Assembly (NCBI RefSeq): GCF_000186365.1 | Contig: NC_014961.1 | Span: 62,001-126,000, forward strand | Direction of reading: 5' to 3' | DNA length: 64,000 bases | Source of the DNA: Desulfurococcus mucosus DSM 2162 | GTDB taxonomy: Archaea > Thermoproteota > Thermoprotei_A > Sulfolobales > Desulfurococcaceae | Shown: positions 45,281-53,606 of the stretch, piece by piece | Position numbering within the stretch: the first letter of the stretch is position 1 | Layout: every line of letters starts with the position of its first letter | Position numbers and translations under genes: made by a program | The notes under the pieces: generated by a model | What the model was told of the DNA's origin: nothing | The model's database searches: none | Seen by the model: the letters and a program-made list of their open reading frames with translations, nothing else

Positions 45281-45394
45281 TTTAATTTCCTGTGAACCAG
45301 TAGTGCTCCACGAGGCCCTATGAGGTGCAGCGGATAATCTGAGCAGGGTGACGAGTAGTTTCTCCGAGGGCCCACCCCTGGTGAACCAGTTGCT

Positions 45395-45811
45395 TCAGTC
45401 CTTGGGGGCGTGTGATCCCTCCTCAACCTGGATCTCAATGATGTCTCCTGTCCTGATGCCGAGGCTCCTCCTCAAATTATGCTGTGAGACCACCTCTATG
45501 ATGCTTGCTGGATGCCGTGTTTTAACCGGCCTTATAATGTATACTGGGATACTATTGATCCACGCCTTCACTGCTAAGACGTCACCGTACTCTGGGCCAG
45601 GGGACTCCACCCTGATGGCTTCCCCCATGTTAATGTTGAAGACCGGTGGATCGATGAGCTCTATGTTGAGTGTGCCGGGGTATGGTTCTATCCCGAGGGC
45701 CCTACGTATGGCGTCACGGTAAAGGCTGATATACCTGCATCCCTCGCCTAATCCTTCAATCACCCTTCCCCTCAGCGTTCTGGCTCGCCTAGTACGGCTG
45801 GATGCCTCCAT
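45395..45811 (-). CDS. ribK: CTP-dependent riboflavin kinase
   Basis: 138 residues of the archaeal DUF120/RibK family, which makes FMN using CTP. Signatures: GRVIEGLGEGCRYISLY (glycine-rich loop), LGIEPYPGTLNIEL (the Thr-Leu-Asn metal/substrate site), and IIEVVSQHNLRRSLGIRTGDIIEI at the C-terminus. Some members fuse an N-terminal HTH domain, absent here. The start lies 12 nt beyond the right terminus of the mini-element at 45824-46092, so its upstream control region was probably replaced by that insertion. Confidence 0.9.
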   Translation of the reverse strand: MEASSRTRRARTLRGRVIEGLGEGCRYISLYRDAIRRALGIEPYPGTLNIELIDPPVFNINMGEAIRVESPGPEYGDVLAVKAWINSIPVYIIRPVKTRHPASIIEVVSQHNLRRSLGIRTGDIIEIQVEEGSHAPKD

Positions 45812-45823
45812 GCTGTGGCCCCT

Positions 45824-46092
45824 CTGACCTCCTCTCCGCCCTAAAGGGCGAGGATTCCCCTAGGGGGTTCACTGGTTCCCCGCATTTGTTCGGGGCTACA
45901 TCTGTCATCTGCGGGGCAGTCGGGGTGGTCAGAGATCCCCCCATCTGGTTATCTCTGCTCGGGAACAACCCCTCGTGAACGAGGGGTTGCAGCCCCCTCA
46001 CCGCTAAATACCTTTCCTCATCACCACTACCCATACATAAAAAACAAACTTATAAACCTTCAACCCCGCCTTGAAAGACGAGGCTTTCGGTT
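45824..46092 (-). mobile_element. IS200/IS605-derived mini-element with both ends
   Basis: On the minus strand: TTAC target (46096-46093), left end AACCGAAAGCCTCG and a TCTTTCAAGGCGGGG palindrome, a TATA-like GTTTATAAG, then a short frame (starting near 46034) whose end EPVNPLGESSPF recalls TnpB C-termini. The right end follows: ACAGATGT, GGGGAACCAGTGAACCCCC hairpin, and CGCCCTTTAGGGCGGAGAGG ending in AGGTCAG at 45824. No transposase domain is left. It is a non-autonomous deletion derivative. Confidence 0.7.
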
Positions 46093-46173
46093 GTAAAGCT
46101 ATAAGTAAAGTAAAGTAATATTGATTATTGATTTATTTTAGTGATCGCGGCTTCGACTGGTTTATCCGCAGTG

Positions 46174-48009
46174 TCAGCCTAGTTCAACTATTTTCTCGAG
46201 TATTGGTATCGTGAAGTCTAGCCCGAGCTTCAGGAGGGTTTCCCTTCTAGGTATGCCGTTCTCGTTCCAGCCTCTCATTTCATAGTATGCTTCAAGCATT
46301 TTCTCATATCTTAATGGATCCAGGTGGTGGCCTGCGTAGGGTCCCTTGGTGAGCGGGTGCTTGAACCATCTTGCGGGCGGGTAGTCCATGGAGCGACTCC
46401 ACCCTGAGTGCTCGCGTATCCAGAACGCTCTTATCAACGTGTATATTCTATCTGCTACGGTGTGCATGTCGTTGATGCTCCATTCCAGCCCGGTTACCGC
46501 TGACAGCATCTTCGGGTAGTACTCGATGTTGAGGCCTAGTTCAACCCAGGGTAGCCTGCATGTGGTCAGGGACTCGAACATTCCGCCACGTATATTCTGC
46601 AGGAAGATGAGGCGTTCCACTTTCTCTCTGCTATAGGATGTCCTGTCTGTTTTAACCTCGTAGCTTATGATCCATGCATCCTTATGGTGTGCACCTATTG
46701 ATGAAGTTGCGTATGCCAGAGCCATTCCAGGGGTTGTATGACAGTTGTAAGCTGACACCTCGAGCCCCTTAACATGCATAGCGAAATCCAATGCCTCGCC
46801 ACCGAGGCTGGTCGACATCCTCATTACTCCCTCAGCTATGAATGCGCCTAGTCCACGCCTGTATGCTGTATCCACTACTATTTCTCGGACAGCCTTGAAG
46901 TCACCCCACTCCAGTCTCTCCCTGACCAGTCCTCTCTCACTCGCCTCCATGTAGAATCCTATCGCGTTCCCCAGGCTTATAGTGTCCAAGCCGAGTTTGT
47001 CAGCCATCTTGTTTACCTCCCCTACCCTCCTAAGGTCCTCTAGCAATATGTTGCTGCCCAGCATCGCAACGTTCTCGTAGTCTAGCTCGCTTTCCTCGCC
47101 TGCATCATCTGCTATAACGTTTCCACACTGCATGTTGCAGTATGGGCAACCCCTTCTATCGGTCTTCAGCTTCTCCATTAGGTCTCCGCTTATGGTTTCA
47201 TAGAGTTCCCAGACTCCTTCCCTATAGTTCATGGTTGGTAAGACGCTGTTCTGCTGACTCCACTGTATTGTCGCCATGGTGCCCTGTCTAATCCAGTAGT
47301 CGTATCCCTCGCTTTCAAGCAGCTTCCTATATGCCTCCTCCGAGATGCTTCGAAGAGAGTTCTTGTCGGCTATGGGTGGTTCCCTCGTCCCCTTTACCAC
47401 GATCGCCTTCAACCTCTTACTCCCCATTACTGCACCGATACCGGGGCGCCCGCCGCTCCTCCCCTTCTGGGAAATCACCGTGGCGTATTTCACCATGTGT
47501 TCCCCGGCGGGCCCTATCTCCAATATACCTATGTTTCTTCCATGCTCCCTTACCAGTTTATCCTCCGTTGTGAAGGTGTCAAGCCCCCAGAGGTGTTCAG
47601 CACTCCTCACCTCGACCTTTTCGTTCTCAACATATATGTAGACGGGTTTACGGGACGCCCCTGTCACCACGATCGCGTCGAAACCACTGTGCTTCAGATG
47701 GTGGCTCGCCATGGTGCCTATGTTACCGTCGCCGTAGCCGTTTGTCAACGGGCTTTTAGAGGCGACTACTAGTTTACCACTGCTCGGCAAGGGTAGGCCT
47801 GAGAGCGGGCCTGATGCAACTACTAGTGCATTATATGGTGAAAGCGGGTCTGCTCCCGGTGGAACGAGATCCCATAGGAGTCTCACAGCGAGGCCCCTGC
47901 CCCCTATGTACGACCTATATGTCTCGGGGTCAAGGATTATTTCACGCGTCTTCATCCTCGTTAAATCGACTAAGAGTACCTTACCCCACCATCCATACAT
48001 ATGCATCAC
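46174..48009 (-). CDS. Aldehyde ferredoxin oxidoreductase (tungsten-type)
   Basis: 611 residues. Early conserved blocks SYIGGRGLAVRLLWD and VVASGPLSGLPLPSSGK bind the tungstopterin. The Fe-S cluster is bound by CPYCNMQC (near residue 290) and a late Cys (TCRLPW). It oxidises aldehydes to acids with ferredoxin reduction in peptide and sugar fermentation. Which of the AOR subtypes it is cannot be told here. Start: GTG 48009 or ATG 48006, virtually leaderless relative to the TATA box at 48032-48041. Confidence 0.92.
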   Translation of the reverse strand: MMHMYGWWGKVLLVDLTRMKTREIILDPETYRSYIGGRGLAVRLLWDLVPPGADPLSPYNALVVASGPLSGLPLPSSGKLVVASKSPLTNGYGDGNIGTMASHHLKHSGFDAIVVTGASRKPVYIYVENEKVEVRSAEHLWGLDTFTTEDKLVREHGRNIGILEIGPAGEHMVKYATVISQKGRSGGRPGIGAVMGSKRLKAIVVKGTREPPIADKNSLRSISEEAYRKLLESEGYDYWIRQGTMATIQWSQQNSVLPTMNYREGVWELYETISGDLMEKLKTDRRGCPYCNMQCGNVIADDAGEESELDYENVAMLGSNILLEDLRRVGEVNKMADKLGLDTISLGNAIGFYMEASERGLVRERLEWGDFKAVREIVVDTAYRRGLGAFIAEGVMRMSTSLGGEALDFAMHVKGLEVSAYNCHTTPGMALAYATSSIGAHHKDAWIISYEVKTDRTSYSREKVERLIFLQNIRGGMFESLTTCRLPWVELGLNIEYYPKMLSAVTGLEWSINDMHTVADRIYTLIRAFWIREHSGWSRSMDYPPARWFKHPLTKGPYAGHHLDPLRYEKMLEAYYEMRGWNENGIPRRETLLKLGLDFTIPILEKIVELG

Positions 48010-48011
48010 AG

Positions 48012-48030
48012 TAGATACCTACGGTATCTA
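48012..48030. promoter_or_regulatory. Palindromic operator candidate of the AOR gene
   Basis: TAGATACC-TAC-GGTATCTA is a perfect 8+3+8 inverted repeat between the TATA box (48032-48041) and the start codon. A second, outer inverted repeat ATGCATCA (48001-48008)/TGATGCAT (48051-48058) brackets the promoter. A repressor bound here would block transcription initiation. Confidence 0.55.
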
Positions 48031-48031
48031 G

Positions 48032-48041
48032 AGATATAAAT
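48032..48041 (-). promoter_or_regulatory. TATA box of the AOR gene
   Basis: GATTTATATC on the minus strand, 23-32 nt before the start codons at 48009/48006. This spacing implies a leaderless transcript. Confidence 0.6.
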
Positions 48042-48223
48042 CTTTAGGAATGATGCATCTCAAGCCATGGGGCAGCCTGCTTGACGCGGCGACCCACATA
48101 TTTCCAAACCGTGCCCGGGAACACTCCTCAACACGCCGATGCGGTAGAATCCTGGTTCCCCAAGCAATAATAGGGAGTCCAGCCTAGAGAGCTGTTTGGA
48201 ACACTGCTGCAGGCGATACAGCC

Positions 48224-49537
48224 TTGCATCGTGGACGAGTAGTGGATGAGGGCTGGCTTTGCTGGGATGTGAGGAGGAATGCGCCGAGGCTAAACTGCAG
48301 GAAGTGGAGGATGAAACACGACTACTGGTTAGCAGGGTCATATGAAAGGAGGCTCGTGGAAGACATGGTGAGACGGGAATTCAATGCATCCTATAGTCTT
48401 CAGGGAAAGGTAATGGTGGTTCACCGAGCCCCGAAACCATCACCTGATGCCGCATTAGCCCTCGAGCTTTTCGCAGATGGAGTGAGGCTTGGCGTAGTAG
48501 AATACAGGCTTGGTGAGGGTTGGAGGCTTCACCCAAGCGGTGGATTAGCCAGCTTACTCCACAGTACAGGAGTACAGGTGGTTGAGGCTGAGTCAAGCGG
48601 GAGGAGGGTGAAGGGTAAGAAGGTGAGGGTCTCCGGGGATGTCCATGGTGCTAAATGGGTTATCCTAGACCTAGGTAGACACGTGGGTGTAGGCAGGGTT
48701 ATCGATGCAGATGGAAGAGTAGTCAAGGTGAAGGATGTAGTGCCAAAGGGGTTTAAACCTCTGCAAGCCTCCAGCAGTAGCATTGTTGTCGACGTGAACA
48801 GGGATATAGTTGAGGAGGCTGTTGAAGAGGCCTCGGTGTTCCTTGAGAAAGCTACTGGAAGGGTGACCGGCAGCATAGCTGTATCTTACAGTGGCGGCGC
48901 AGACTCCACAGCTACACTGATGCTGGCTGGGAGGGTCATAGACCCCGGGAGACTAATAGTCGTCTACGTTGATACAGGGATGGATCTGCCCGGCGTCAAA
49001 GAGTACTCTATGAGAGTGTTAGGGAGGCTTGGCGTCAACCCATATGTGGTGTCATCCGGCCTCGATCCCCTTGCGGAGATAGCCTCCAGGGGGCTGCCCA
49101 CCCGTGAAAACAGGTGGTGTACAAGGATATTGAAGCTTGAACCCCTGAGGAGGTTCTACAGTGAGCACGGTGTGAAACTCGTCATAGAGGGAGCCAGGAG
49201 CAGGGAGAGCAGTGGGAGGGCTGCGACGCCGAGAATAGGGGAGAATCCATTGATACCAGGGGTGATCAGGGTGTTACCGATTAAGCACTGGAGCAGGCTG
49301 CTTGTCCAACTATACTTGATCAGTGAGGGCGTCGAGTTAAACCCGCTTTACGATGAGGGCTTCACCAGGCTGGGATGCATACTGTGCCCTGCTATGCACC
49401 CCCACGAGCTTGAACTATCCTTCAGCAAGCACCGCGAATGGTTCACGATGCTCGAGGAGCGGACTGGATTAACATTGAGGGACATAGTGGAGGCGTTCTA
49501 CTCGGTTAAACATGTTAATGGGCCCGGCGGGATTTGA
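48224..49537 (+). CDS. PAPS-reductase-like PP-loop protein with PUA domain
   Basis: 437 residues. N-terminal segment LCWDVRRNAPRL aligns with the zinc knuckle of archaeal relatives but lacks most Cys. A PUA-like part follows (WVILDLGRHVGVGRVIDADGRVV, residues near 140-165). The PP-loop domain begins IAVSYSGGADSTATLML (near 220), with CTRILKLEPLRRF and a C-terminal LGCILCPAMHPHE Cys pair. PUA plus PP-loop suggests RNA thiolation or modification rather than sulfate reduction. Start TTG 48224 is tentative. The 3' end runs into the tRNA-Ile gene. Confidence 0.75.
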   Translation: MHRGRVVDEGWLCWDVRRNAPRLNCRKWRMKHDYWLAGSYERRLVEDMVRREFNASYSLQGKVMVVHRAPKPSPDAALALELFADGVRLGVVEYRLGEGWRLHPSGGLASLLHSTGVQVVEAESSGRRVKGKKVRVSGDVHGAKWVILDLGRHVGVGRVIDADGRVVKVKDVVPKGFKPLQASSSSIVVDVNRDIVEEAVEEASVFLEKATGRVTGSIAVSYSGGADSTATLMLAGRVIDPGRLIVVYVDTGMDLPGVKEYSMRVLGRLGVNPYVVSSGLDPLAEIASRGLPTRENRWCTRILKLEPLRRFYSEHGVKLVIEGARSRESSGRAATPRIGENPLIPGVIRVLPIKHWSRLLVQLYLISEGVELNPLYDEGFTRLGCILCPAMHPHELELSFSKHREWFTMLEERTGLTLRDIVEAFYSVKHVNGPGGI

Positions 49538-49592
49538 ACCCGCGTCCTCCCGGTTATCAGCCGGGCGCTCCACCAAGCTGAGCTACGGGCCC
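49519..49592 (-). tRNA. tRNA-Ile (GAU), no intron
   Basis: Acceptor GGGCCCG/CGGGCCC with discriminator A, anticodon stem CCCGG/CCGGG, loop CUGAUAA giving GAU, T-arm GCGGGTTCAAATCCCGC. The last 19 bp (3' end) overlap the 3' end of the converging PP-loop coding sequence. CCA not encoded. Confidence 0.95.
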
Positions 49593-49668
49593 GCATCAAT
49601 CAATATTCAGTAGCATGGCATATATAAGGCTTAATAACTTTTCCACAGGGCACTCGGCCCTGGGTTGC

Positions 49669-50565
49669 CTAGGGGGAGAGGCGGTTGGCGAGCTTGCCAA
49701 GGATACCGGTTATACTCCTCAGGGGCTTAATCAAGTACTCGCCTTTCTCGTACACCACCTCTCCATGGATCAGCACGAGGTCGGGGCTCGTGAAACGTGA
49801 CGCCGTCGACCAGAAGTCTTCCTCCCCCCTGATAATCGACGCTTTCACCGGGTTCCTTAAGTCGACAACCTGGAGATCCGCGGTTTCACCCCGGTCGACA
49901 TATCCTTCTCCGGCCCCGATCAACCTGTAGGGCTCGGTTAGAATCCTGTATAGTCTCGCCGCGTCGACTCCTGCACTGTGGAGGATTGCAAGCGGTTGAG
50001 GCGTGGATCCAGCGCTCCTTAAATCCATTATTCTACAGGTACTGCGGGTTGAGAGAGGGCTACATAAGACATCGTCAAGGGGTCCCAGGGGCTTGTCGTC
50101 AACGTAGAGCCTGCCGTTCCTCAATGTGAAGCTGTGGATGCCTCCGTGCACCCGGGCTTCTCCCCCGTGTATGACTATTAATGGGACCCCGAGTTCCCTA
50201 GCGGCTTCTACAGCCGCCTCCGAGTGGTCGCTATGTATTATCGGCATGGTAATACCGTTTGACACAGCATTGATGAGCCCAACCTCCGCCACGGTTTTCA
50301 ACTCGTCCCTGGAGAGCACTGAGAGATCGCCTACCCTCAGCCTCCTCAAGGGGTATTCCACCACGTCCACTATGGTGCTGAAGCCGTGGAGGGCCATCGC
50401 GTATCCTTGGAAATCATACTGTAGCTCGCTTAGCTCGTGCTCCGGCTCCGGGTGTTCCCCTATGAACCCTATTCGCCCTTTTTCAATGAAGATGCATCCC
50501 TTGACTACACCGGTCTTCACGGGAAACCATAGGTTGCTGAACAATACTCTAACACTCTCACTCAT
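49669..50565 (-). CDS. Amidohydrolase-like protein lacking the metal-binding HxH
   Basis: 298 residues. The N- and C-terminal composite domain strands (GCIFIEKGRIGFIGE; ADLQVVDLRNP; DLVLIHGEVVYEKGEYL) are those of imidazolonepropionase-type amidohydrolases. The canonical GxIDxHxH is replaced by ALHGFSTIVDVVEYPL, and length is about 100 residues below full-size enzymes. HSDHSE and VIHGG keep some His. It may be inactive or repurposed. Start ATG 50565. Confidence 0.7.
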   Translation of the reverse strand: MSESVRVLFSNLWFPVKTGVVKGCIFIEKGRIGFIGEHPEPEHELSELQYDFQGYAMALHGFSTIVDVVEYPLRRLRVGDLSVLSRDELKTVAEVGLINAVSNGITMPIIHSDHSEAAVEAARELGVPLIVIHGGEARVHGGIHSFTLRNGRLYVDDKPLGPLDDVLCSPLSTRSTCRIMDLRSAGSTPQPLAILHSAGVDAARLYRILTEPYRLIGAGEGYVDRGETADLQVVDLRNPVKASIIRGEEDFWSTASRFTSPDLVLIHGEVVYEKGEYLIKPLRSITGILGKLANRLSP

Positions 50566-50759
50566 ACTACTGGCACCCGTTATCTGGGATCAATCCAGGT
50601 CTTTTTATCCCTCTACTCAGGGATCCAGGAAGCCTGCGGCTTGGCATACGTGGGAGATGAGGTAGTGGCGTATATGGGTGCACTCCCAGGAGCCTGTATA
50701 ACCCTAAAAACCCGTTGAGCAATGATGAGGAAACATATTCATGCATGTGGTGAAGGCGG

Positions 50760-51344
50760 TTGCTGAACAAGCTGCGTGGGAGAATAGTATTGGTCATGGA
50801 GAGGCTGGCGAAACCCCTTGTACTCCTAGGTGTATCGCCCCACGCCCTTACGGTTTCCTCGATGCTGGTGCTCCTGGTAGGTGTATTTGTCTTCGCGTAC
50901 ACCTCTAACACCCTCCTCTACCTTATTTTCATAGCTGCGTCAAGCATGCTGGACGCGCTTGATGGAACGGTTGCCCGGGTAACCGGCAGGACGAGTAGGT
51001 TTGGAGCCTTTCTGGATTCAACCGTGGACAGGGTTAATGACGCGGCAATGATATGGTCTCTCAGCATCCTTGGATTCAACCAAACATACATAGTCCTGCT
51101 CCTCGTATCCTCGATGCTGGTAAGCTATGTTAGGGCTCGCGGTGAAAGCCTTGGTGCACAGTTGATGGGTATCGGGCTCATTGAGAGACCTGAGAGGATC
51201 CTTGGGATCGTATTGATACTGCTACTCTACAATGCATCAATCCACCTGGCTGAGATCCTCCTGTTGATCCTTGCAATCCTTTCAGCTGCAACGGTCCTCC
51301 AGAGGATCCTACAAGTGTACAGGTTTCTAGGCACCGGGGACTAA
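50760..51344 (+). CDS. CDP-alcohol phosphatidyltransferase (archaetidyl transferase)
   Basis: 194 residues, about six membrane helices. The catalytic CAP motif is intact: DALDGTVARVTGRTSRFGAFLDSTVD (DxxDGxxAR...GxxxDxxxD). These enzymes attach a head group such as inositol phosphate to CDP-archaeol. The family's archaeal members include archaetidylinositol phosphate synthase, the likely role here. Start is TTG 50760 behind GGTGAAGGCGG. Confidence 0.86.
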   Translation: MLNKLRGRIVLVMERLAKPLVLLGVSPHALTVSSMLVLLVGVFVFAYTSNTLLYLIFIAASSMLDALDGTVARVTGRTSRFGAFLDSTVDRVNDAAMIWSLSILGFNQTYIVLLLVSSMLVSYVRARGESLGAQLMGIGLIERPERILGIVLILLLYNASIHLAEILLLILAILSAATVLQRILQVYRFLGTGD

Positions 51345-51405
51345 GGTTTTAATTATTGAAAAGACATGTATGAGGTATACATTACATCTGAGAGGGGTGC
51401 TTACT

Positions 51406-52425
51406 GTGTCTGGAAGCGTGAAGAGAGTGTTCGTGGCAGGTGACTGGGATGCAGACGGCGTTATTGCAGCAGCCCTCATAGTGTACAGTCAGGAGAAAGC
51501 CGGGCAATACCCTTTAGAATCCAAGGCGGTGGTTGACAAGACTCCTCTGGACCCGGATAGGGCTAAGTACTTCCTGGCTAACTTCAAGGGGGGATACGAT
51601 GTAGCAGTATTCCTCGACATACCGTACAGTGAGCACCTCGGTAACGCCATTAAGATGATGAGGAACCACTTCGGGGTTTCAAAGATAATATTCGTCGACC
51701 ACCATGTCACAAGCCTCCAGAAGGCGAAGGAGCTGCAGAGCATAGTTGACGTGGCGCTCATCGATCACAGGATGCCTACAGCAGGGCTCGTACTAGAGGA
51801 GCTGAATAGGAGAGGTATAAGTGTTCACCAGAGGCTGCGGAGCTTTGTTGAAGTCGTCAAATACATGGATACTGGGAGAAGAGTGCCCGATCAATACATG
51901 AAGCTATTCGAGCTAACCAAGATGTTCTCGAAAGCCCTCACGGTTGTAAGGGATGAGGCACTCTGGTCCAAGATCGTTGACTGGCTTGCCACGCCAACCC
52001 CTATGCCGATGCCACTTGACGAAGCCCTCTGGAGCAAGGTTAAAGCAGTCATAGAGGAGAGGGATAAGGAGGTAGCTGAGAAGGCCGTTGAACTCGCGGT
52101 TGGCGCAATCAAGATAGGGGACTTCCGCTTCATTGACGCGAGGAACAAGTGGAAGAAAAGAGGGGTTACAGCATTAGCGTCGAAGCTTTCAACGATACTT
52201 AAGGCACCTGTAATACTCTTAGCTGGAACCAACAGGGAGTACTTCCTCCTGGTGATAAAGGCATCGCATGGAAGAGCATACAGGATAGCGAAATACCTTG
52301 TAGGAGAGGGGATAGCCTTAGATATAGCAGGCCACCCCAACCTAGCCATCGTGAGGCTGCCGAAGGATCTCGAGAAGCAGGACCTGGTGGATAAACTCCA
52401 CCATGCAATATATTATTCATCATAG
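51406..52425 (+). CDS. DHH-family phosphoesterase (RecJ/Cdc45-like)
   Basis: 339 residues. VFVAGDWDADGVIAAALI (motif I DxD), VAVFLDIPYS (motif II) and IIFVDHHVTSL (DHH motif III) are clear; the C-terminal part is helical with a DHHA1-like end (IALDIAGHPNLAIVRLP). Homologues include crenarchaeal RecJ-like nucleases. GTG 51406 is preferred, because GAGAGGGGTG lies 6 nt upstream and a TATA-like TTTTAATTATT (51346-51356) would place the transcript start downstream of the earlier ATG at 51370. Confidence 0.83.
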   Translation: MSGSVKRVFVAGDWDADGVIAAALIVYSQEKAGQYPLESKAVVDKTPLDPDRAKYFLANFKGGYDVAVFLDIPYSEHLGNAIKMMRNHFGVSKIIFVDHHVTSLQKAKELQSIVDVALIDHRMPTAGLVLEELNRRGISVHQRLRSFVEVVKYMDTGRRVPDQYMKLFELTKMFSKALTVVRDEALWSKIVDWLATPTPMPMPLDEALWSKVKAVIEERDKEVAEKAVELAVGAIKIGDFRFIDARNKWKKRGVTALASKLSTILKAPVILLAGTNREYFLLVIKASHGRAYRIAKYLVGEGIALDIAGHPNLAIVRLPKDLEKQDLVDKLHHAIYYSS

Positions 52426-52455
52426 CCCAACCAGCCACCGAAGATCCCTGGGAAG

Positions 52456-52557
52456 CCGGGTGAATGGGTTTACAGATGTAAACCTGGGGGGATGCGGGGG
52501 ACCAGTGAACCCCCTAAACGGGGAAACCTCACTCCTTTAGGGCGGGGAGGAGGTCGG
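52456..52557 (+). repeat. Solo IS605-type right end (orphan omega-RNA-like module)
   Basis: Three consecutive hairpins: GTTTAC-AGAT-GTAAAC (52468-52483), GGGGG-ACCAGTGAA-CCCCC, and a CTCCTTTAGGGCGGGG segment ending GAGGAGGTCGG. Arm 1 covaries with the copy at 60436-60530 (GTTCAC/GTGAAC), supporting RNA-level selection. No left end or transposase nearby. The final GGAGGAGGTC lies directly before the ATG at 52558. Confidence 0.65.
52547..52556 (+). promoter_or_regulatory. Shine-Dalgarno of the HDAC-like gene, supplied by the repeat
   Basis: GGAGGAGGTC, the conserved terminus of the right-end repeat, lies 1-2 nt before ATG 52558. The strong complement to the 16S 3' end suggests it acts as ribosome binding site, although spacing is shorter than usual for some of its bases. 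Confidence 0.5.
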
Positions 52558-53592
52558 ATGGTTAGGGTGATAGTATCAGCTAGGTCAGCATACATGCATA
52601 GGCCGGTGGGGTATCACCCGGAGAACCCGGGGCGGATTCCAAGAATAGTTGAAAGCCTCCGGAGAAGCAGTATTGATTACGAGTGGCTGGAGTCAAGTGT
52701 GCTGAATACGCGTGAGGCACTTGAGATCGCCACGAGGATACATAGTAGGAGCTATGTTGGGAAGATACTGGAGATGGCTGGTAGAGCACCATTGAATATA
52801 GATGAAGACACCTATATCTCCAAGGATAGCGTGGAGCTAGCATTGGAAACACTTGGTGAGTCATATAGACTTGCCCTGCAACAAGGCAACGGGGTGGTCT
52901 TCTACATAGCGAGGCCGCCGGGCCACCATGCAGGGGTGAGGGGGAGGGCTACAGGTGCACGCACCCAGGGATTCTGCATATTCAACAATGCCGTAGCAGC
53001 CGTGAAGGGATTCATGGATAGAGGGTTGGGGAAAGTAGCTGTATTAGACTTCGACGCGCACTACGGGAACGGCTCCATGGAGATACTCTACGGTGCAAGA
53101 GTACTCCAAGTGGACCTTCATCAGGATACCCGTACAATACCTGTGTTCCCCTTGCTACCCGGTTCAGTTGGATCCGGGGAGGGCTACGGCTTCAAAGTAG
53201 GGATTCCACTGGAGCCCGGTACCGGCGATGACTCCTACGTGGAGGTCTTGGAGGCAGTGTGGAGGGTCATTGAGAGATATAATCCAGAGGCCTTCGTGGT
53301 GTCAGCAGGGTTCGACGGCTTCAGGGGCGATGGGTTAACGGATCTAGTTCTCACCGAGTACACCTTTCATAGGCTGGGAGAGATGATCAGGGGCCTCGGG
53401 GTTCCAACAGTGGTGGTTTTAGAAGGCGGGTATTCAAGCGGCCTAGACAAAGGTGTGGCAGCATTCATCAAAGGGTTGAAGGGTGTTGCCGCAGGATATA
53501 AGCCTGCTAGGACGGTTCACCGTGTTGTCCGCCGGGTTAACTTGGAGAGAGCCATTAGCATAATTAGCTGGGTTGAGAAACATGTGTATTGA
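52558..53592 (+). CDS. Histone-deacetylase-family protein (AcuC-like)
   Basis: 344 residues. The zinc-hydrolase core is intact: RPPGHHAGVRG (the His-His pair), FCIFNNAVAAVK, VLDFDAHYGNGSME (Asp and His ligands), VSAGFDGFRGD and LEGGYSSG. Such enzymes remove acetyl groups from lysine (for example of chromatin proteins or acetyl-CoA synthetase) or from polyamines. ATG 52558 is the first start downstream of the repeat; the frame is open to 52492, but through repeat sequence. The 3' end overlaps the CYTH gene frame by a few bases. Confidence 0.9.
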   Translation: MVRVIVSARSAYMHRPVGYHPENPGRIPRIVESLRRSSIDYEWLESSVLNTREALEIATRIHSRSYVGKILEMAGRAPLNIDEDTYISKDSVELALETLGESYRLALQQGNGVVFYIARPPGHHAGVRGRATGARTQGFCIFNNAVAAVKGFMDRGLGKVAVLDFDAHYGNGSMEILYGARVLQVDLHQDTRTIPVFPLLPGSVGSGEGYGFKVGIPLEPGTGDDSYVEVLEAVWRVIERYNPEAFVVSAGFDGFRGDGLTDLVLTEYTFHRLGEMIRGLGVPTVVVLEGGYSSGLDKGVAAFIKGLKGVAAGYKPARTVHRVVRRVNLERAISIISWVEKHVY

Positions 53593-53606
53593 GGAGGCTG
53601 CGGGCC

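Noticed and set aside
45208-45438. 76-residue minus-strand frame downstream of ribK
   Set aside because: It runs through the palindromic RNA candidate and ribK 3' end with no domain or start signal.
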